Below the pieces are notes generated by a model that saw only the letters and a program-made list of their open reading frames with translations, searched no databases and was not told where the DNA came from. This document shows, piece by piece, positions 53,150-55,904 of a stretch of DNA of 55,904 bases. This stretch comes from Trichlorobacter thiogenes. GTDB lineage: Bacteria; Desulfobacterota; Desulfuromonadia; Geobacterales; Pseudopelobacteraceae. The stretch is from the NCBI RefSeq assembly GCF_900167465.1, contig NZ_FUWR01000021.1, positions 1 through 55,904 of the forward strand. The letters run 5' to 3'. A program made the position numbers and the translations under genes. Every line of letters starts with the position of its first letter. Within the stretch, counting starts at the first letter, position 1.

Positions 53150-53593
53150 TCAGGCAGTCGCTTCAAGTTGTGAGGTGCAGTGGGGGCAGCGGGTTGCATC
53201 ATCATGCACCGCAGACTTACAGAACGGACACTCACGCGGCGCTGGCGCCGGGGCAGGTTCTTCAGCCTTGCGGGCCTTGTTGGCTGCCTTGACGATCATA
53301 AAGATCACCAGCGCCATGATCAGAAAATCAAGGGTTGTGTTAAGGAATATGCCATAATTAAGGGTAGGCACACCGGCAGCCTTGGCTGCAGCAACGGTGG
53401 CATACTCTCCGCCTTTCAGGCTGATGAACAGGTTGCTGAAATCCACCTTGCCCATCACCAGACCTATCAACGGCATGATCAGGTCATTGACAGCAGAGTT
53501 GACTATCTTGCCAAATGCAGCGCCGATAATGACACCAACAGCCAGATCCAGCACATTGCCCTTCATAATAAAGGTCTTAAATTCCTGCAACAT
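53150..53593 (-). CDS. mscL: Large-conductance mechanosensitive channel with C-terminal zinc ribbon
   Basis: A 147-residue MscL, which opens under membrane tension to release solutes on osmotic downshock. Two membrane helices (about 15-45 and 83-103) with the family start [24 protein letters not shown]. The C-terminus carries an extra ribbon of CPFC and CPHC (C122, C125, C136, C139), joined by a Pro/Ala linker, not part of the typical channel. The zinc ribbon may give redox or metal control. Confidence 0.95.
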   Translation of the reverse strand: MLQEFKTFIMKGNVLDLAVGVIIGAAFGKIVNSAVNDLIMPLIGLVMGKVDFSNLFISLKGGEYATVAAAKAAGVPTLNYGIFLNTTLDFLIMALVIFMIVKAANKARKAEEPAPAPAPRECPFCKSAVHDDATRCPHCTSQLEATA

Positions 53594-53623
53594 AGCAACC
53601 TCCCCTGTACCTGTTGTAGCCTG

Positions 53624-53842
53624 CTATTCCCGCTCGATCACAAAGCTTGAGCAGCCGGTAAGCACGATGCTGTCGCCGGGGTACAACTTACGCCCCCGAC
53701 GGTTTTCCGCCTCGCCGTTCACCTTAACCTGACCTTCTTGTATAACAATTTTAGCCTCGCCACCGCTCATGACCAGATTCGCCAGCTTCAGAAAGCTGTC
53801 TAGTTTAATGTAGTCGGTATCGATTGAAATTTTTTCAGACAT
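53624..53842 (-). CDS. Small S4-domain RNA-binding protein (YaaA-like)
   Basis: A 72-residue protein consisting of an S4 RNA-binding domain (IKLDSFLKLANLVMSGGEAK, VKVNGEAENRRGRKLYPGDSI). Such short S4 proteins are thought to act on ribosomal RNA or stalled ribosomes. The start at 53842 follows AAAGG, and it overlaps the comM fragment by 8 bp, the usual gene order. Confidence 0.85.
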   Translation of the reverse strand: MSEKISIDTDYIKLDSFLKLANLVMSGGEAKIVIQEGQVKVNGEAENRRGRKLYPGDSIVLTGCSSFVIERE

Positions 53843-54320
53843 GGGAGACCTTTCTATCCAGACTGCGGTACTGAATCGCCTCTGCCAGATGCGGTTCATG
53901 AATCACTTCAGCCCCGGCCAGATCAGCAATGGTACGGGCCACCTTGAGGATGCGAGAATAGCTGCGGGCAGAGAAGCCCAGTTTGTCTCCGGCCAGCTCC
54001 AGCATCCGGTGACCGGCAGCATCAAGCTCGCAATGTTTCTTGATCAGGCGGGCGTTCATCTGGGCATTGCAGTGTACCTTGGTGCCCTTAAACCGCTCCT
54101 GCTGCACCAGCCGTGCCTGTATCACCCGGTTGGCAATGGTTGCGGATGATTCTGTTTCGCGTGTGTCAGACAGGTCGCGGTAGGCCACGGCAGGTACTTC
54201 TACATGTAGATCAATCCGGTCCAGTAACGGGCCGGAAATGCGGGAACGATAGCGTTTGATGGCAACCGGGGTGCAGGTGCAGGCGTGGGTAGGGTCGCCC
54301 AGATAGCCGCAGGGGCAGGG
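53835..54320 (-). pseudogene. comM: comM/yifB, C-terminal fragment only
   Basis: The open frame from 54320 to 53835 (162 codons) is the C-terminal end of a ComM (YifB) AAA+ ATPase: PCPCGYLGDPTHACTCTP, RYRSRISGPLLDRIDLHVEVPAV and the helical tail with ILKVARTIADLAG. A full ComM is about 510 residues, so 340 residues including the Walker motifs are missing. The match begins abruptly at the proline of NPCPCGY, and the sequence just upstream (54321 onward) belongs to another gene. ComM moves branch junctions in natural transformation; here it is dead. Confidence 0.85.
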
Positions 54321-54322
54321 GT

Positions 54323-54799
54323 GTGTTAACCTTTCTCTACTATACCCACTTAAAACGGCACTCGTTCTCAATTCAAATTCCCCTCGAAAAACAGCAGCTT
54401 CCCGGTTATCCCGAATTTCCCATCACAGTTGGTGAACACATCCGCAAGAAACGAATGGATCTCGGTCTCCTCCAGAGAGAAGTCGCAGAGATCATCGGAG
54501 TCACCGAATCCTCTATCTGGAACTGGGAACATGGCACCGAACCGGAACTGCAATATAATCCAAGAATTATCAAATTTCTAGGTTATATTCCGTTCGCTTG
54601 CCCGGATGACACCGTGGGGCGGCTTGCATGGTACAAGAGAGCGATGGGGATGAACCTGGATCATTTGGGTGAGGCGATGGGTAGAGATCCCGAACAGCTA
54701 TCAGATTGGCTGAGTGGACGGCATAATCCTTTCAGGAAGAACCGAGATAAGATTGAACGTTTTCTGGAAAAGCAGGAAACTTTCCTTTTGTTAGGATAG
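54323..54799 (+). CDS. XRE-type helix-turn-helix protein with two HTH segments
   Basis: A frame of 158 codons from a GTG at 54323. One helix-turn-helix (about 37-75: TVGEHIRKKRMDLGLLQREVAEIIGVTESSIWNWEHGTEPE) is followed by a second, weaker one (about 105-145: WYKRAMGMNLDHLGEAMGRDPEQLSDWLSGR). Small XRE proteins like this occur widely without a known target. The GTG lies right at the comM junction and has no proper ribosome-binding site, so the true start, or the N-terminus itself, may be cut. It is flanked by a hairpin terminator. Confidence 0.65.
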   Translation: MLTFLYYTHLKRHSFSIQIPLEKQQLPGYPEFPITVGEHIRKKRMDLGLLQREVAEIIGVTESSIWNWEHGTEPELQYNPRIIKFLGYIPFACPDDTVGRLAWYKRAMGMNLDHLGEAMGRDPEQLSDWLSGRHNPFRKNRDKIERFLEKQETFLLLG

Positions 54800-54805
54800 A
54801 TTTTA

Positions 54806-54837
54806 TGATTATTTTCTTCCGTAGAAGGAAATAATCA
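54806..54837 (+). terminator. Hairpin after the XRE gene
   Basis: TGATTATTT (54806-54814) and AAATAATCA (54829-54837) pair perfectly, with CTTC/GAAG inside and one T/G wobble, around a 4-nt loop. No T run follows, so it may be an attachment or insertion-related repeat and not a true terminator. Confidence 0.5.
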
Positions 54838-55118
54838 CAATTCACTTTAGTGGATGATTGGTGCCGCTCGTAATTGCTGTTACTGCTGATTCAATAGATA
54901 AAGGGCCGCTATTATGGCGGCCCTTTCTTCTTCCAGGATAACTTCAACCAAAGTGCCATGTGATCACTGCATGCCGAATTTGAACGAAAGGAACCGGCAG
55001 CACATCATTCATTTCTCTTACCCTTGGGAATATCGGAAAAAGAAGTTCTGCTGATTCGCAAATGGTCTGCTGATGTGGGAAAGGATATAGGGTATAATAT
55101 GGGCAAGGAGAAACTGCT
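54838..55118. other. Spacer between XRE gene and the carboxymuconolactone decarboxylase-like gene
   Basis: About 280 bp without a convincing gene. It holds a strong hairpin AAAGGGCCGC (54900-54909)/GCGGCCCTTT (54917-54926), which has T-rich flanks on one side and may stop transcription in either direction. A TATAAT at 55093-55098 is a likely -10 of the following gene. Confidence 0.6.
54900..54926. terminator. Probable bidirectional terminator
   Basis: Perfect 10-bp stem AAAGGGCCGC/GCGGCCCTTT around a 7-nt loop, followed on the plus strand by CTTCTTCC. Confidence 0.65.
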
Positions 55119-55418
55119 ATGAAATTCGAAGATTTTGCTGCTAAGAAAATGCTTGAATCAACCCATGGGCCAGATAACTTGACTGATCGGGAAAAGCAGC
55201 TGATCGGTCTTGCAGTAACCGTGACTCGCGGTTGCATAGCCTGTAGTGGTGGGCGTATCCGTCGTGCTCTTGAAAGTGGCATCCCGCAGGAAACGATTAT
55301 TCAAGCAGTTGATGTCGCATCTGCGGTGAATGCCGGAGTAACGACTTCCATAGCTTTGCAAGGTATTGAGAAAGAAGGGCTTAACTTGGCATGTACCAGT
55401 GGAGCCTGCACGATTTAG
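55119..55418 (+). CDS. Carboxymuconolactone decarboxylase-like (AhpD-type) protein
   Basis: A 99-residue single-domain CMD protein with the active-site CIACSGGRIR (CxxC, C39 and C42) and DVASAVNAGVTTSIAL. AhpD-type proteins are thiol-based peroxidase partners; others are decarboxylases or unknown. AAGGAG lies before the ATG, and TATAAT is upstream. Its stop overlaps the stop of the convergent dehalogenase remnant. Confidence 0.85.
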   Translation: MKFEDFAAKKMLESTHGPDNLTDREKQLIGLAVTVTRGCIACSGGRIRRALESGIPQETIIQAVDVASAVNAGVTTSIALQGIEKEGLNLACTSGACTI

Positions 55419-55588
55419 GTTATTCTGCATCCTTGGTCAATCTGTTCACCTATGGTCAGAAGAGTGCTCACGGTCAAGGTCGGCTCAATTCCCCATGGAT
55501 CGAATAACGCCTCTGGTGAGCGCTTGACCCACGCTGCCCGCATCCCAGCTGATAACGCCCCTATCACGTCGAATGGGTTGCTTGAAGT
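55415..55588 (-). pseudogene. L-2-haloacid dehalogenase, C-terminal remnant cut by IS200
   Basis: The sequence TSSNPFDVIGALSAGMRAAWV followed by FDPWGIEPTL matches the C-terminal HAD motif region of type II haloacid dehalogenases (SSNPFD and WG). The rest of the gene, including the nucleophile Asp, is not in the window; the frame enters the IS200 end at about 55588. The gene is dead unless the insertion has been corrected elsewhere. Its stop at 55415-55417 overlaps the CMD gene stop. Confidence 0.75.
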
Positions 55589-55904
55589 CATGACCACCGG
55601 CAGAGCCGGTGGCTTGAGGAAAGCCCCTAAAAGGGGCTAAGGGTTTTGGGTGAAGTCCAACTCCTCTTGTTTGTCCAGATGTTCTTGATCTCTTACATAC
55701 GCCCGGATCATTTCTTCATCCAGGCCGATAGTGCTGGCACAGTAACCACGTGACCAAAAGTGCCGACCGATAAAACCTTTCTTGACCCCTTCGGCCTTAC
55801 GGTGAATATGAATTGCCGACTTGCCTTTCAAATACCCTATCACCATCGAAACACTGTACTTCGGTGGAATACTCAACACCAGATGGATGTGGTCAGGCAT
55901 GGCA
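55589..55904 (-). mobile_element. IS200-type insertion sequence, partial (right end)
   Basis: It holds the transposase gene C-terminal part and its right end. The hairpin CCACCGGC (55594-55601)/GCCGGTGG (55605-55612) with loop AGA, about 5 bp from the junction, is the kind of subterminal palindrome that IS200/IS605 transposases recognise. The second hairpin AGCCCC/GGGGCT (55622-55638) overlaps the tnpA stop and is a transcription terminator. The left end lies outside the window, so no target site is provable. Confidence 0.8.
55637..55904 (-). CDS. tnpA: IS200/IS605-family TnpA (Y1 transposase), C-terminal part
   Basis: The frame is open to the right window edge. The HUH motif is HIH in MPDHIHLVLSIP, and the catalytic tyrosine lies in MIRAYVRDQ, as in other single-strand Y1 transposases. 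HFWSRGYCAST is the conserved middle. About 89 residues are visible; the N-terminus of about 45 residues is cut by the window edge. Confidence 0.92.
   Translation of the reverse strand, partial: AMPDHIHLVLSIPPKYSVSMVIGYLKGKSAIHIHRKAEGVKKGFIGRHFWSRGYCASTIGLDEEMIRAYVRDQEHLDKQEELDFTQNP

Noticed and set aside
54944-55282. Minus-strand open frame of 112 codons opposite the CMD gene
   Set aside because: Most of it is the antisense of a CMD protein with clear motif and ribosome site; the remaining tail has no recognised similarity.
1-55904. tRNA, rRNA and other stable RNA genes
   Set aside because: No cloverleaf or ribosomal sequence was recognised by eye. A covariance-model scan would be decisive; any hit would overturn this.

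Overview
The window reads as chromosome of an anaerobic Deltaproteobacterium of the Geobacteraceae, most like Geobacter/Trichlorobacter. This is an inference from gene style: GAF histidine kinases with Cys clusters, a chemoreceptor with a periplasmic c-type haem motif, a flavodiiron protein, PilZ and MshEN-receiver proteins, and a DksA-type regulator. No rRNA, tRNA or CRISPR array was recognised. Both ends lie in insertion sequences: an ISL3-type element cuts a sugar nucleotidyltransferase gene on the left, and an IS200-type element cuts a haloacid dehalogenase gene on the right.

Region by region. 1-2.6 kb: the ISL3 end, the nucleotidyltransferase stub, and an overlapping histidine kinase/response regulator pair. 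2.6-9.6 kb: cysS, a PilZ protein, a second GAF kinase, dksA, radA and a flavodiiron protein with a clear promoter and terminator. 9.6-12.9 kb: two secreted proteins, one carrying seven 51-bp repeats and a self-cleaving S74 chaperone domain. 12.9-15.7 kb: a ubiD-ubiA-ubiX quinone operon. 15.7-20.7 kb: a macA-macB-outer membrane lipoprotein efflux operon headed by a small secreted protein, facing a cytochrome c plus solute-binding-protein pair. 22.3-26.2 kb: Hpt, glgA and a class A penicillin-binding protein in a tightly overlapping operon. 26.4-31.4 kb: the haem chemoreceptor, a HAD phosphatase, a MidA-type methyltransferase and a WYL regulator. 32.0-33.8 kb: a small accessory patch of toxin-antitoxin pair, KilA-N remnant and BRO protein. 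33.8-40 kb: housekeeping genes (epimerases, RlpA-like protein, DNA glycosylase, folK, fructose-6-phosphate aldolase-like protein, MshEN-receiver). 40-52.3 kb, leftward: nuclease, U32 peptidase, hslO, a TolC-type protein, pabBC, RND pump, membrane fusion protein and TetR. 52.3-55.9 kb: a metallo-hydrolase, mscL, an S4 protein, a comM gene cut in half, an XRE regulator, a carboxymuconolactone decarboxylase-like protein, the dehalogenase remnant and IS200.

The most interesting points are these. The RND efflux operon is split by pabBC, which has imperfect GCAGAG/CGCAAAG inverted repeats on both sides that start at stop codons. The KilA-N remnant contains a perfect 32-bp palindrome. A textbook TetR promoter carries two identical 12-bp operators. 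The first histidine kinase has a decayed ATP-binding domain. A three-hairpin leader precedes folK. I found no complete system that I would confidently call wholly new; the accessory patches and repeat-flanked pabBC are the best candidates for follow-up.
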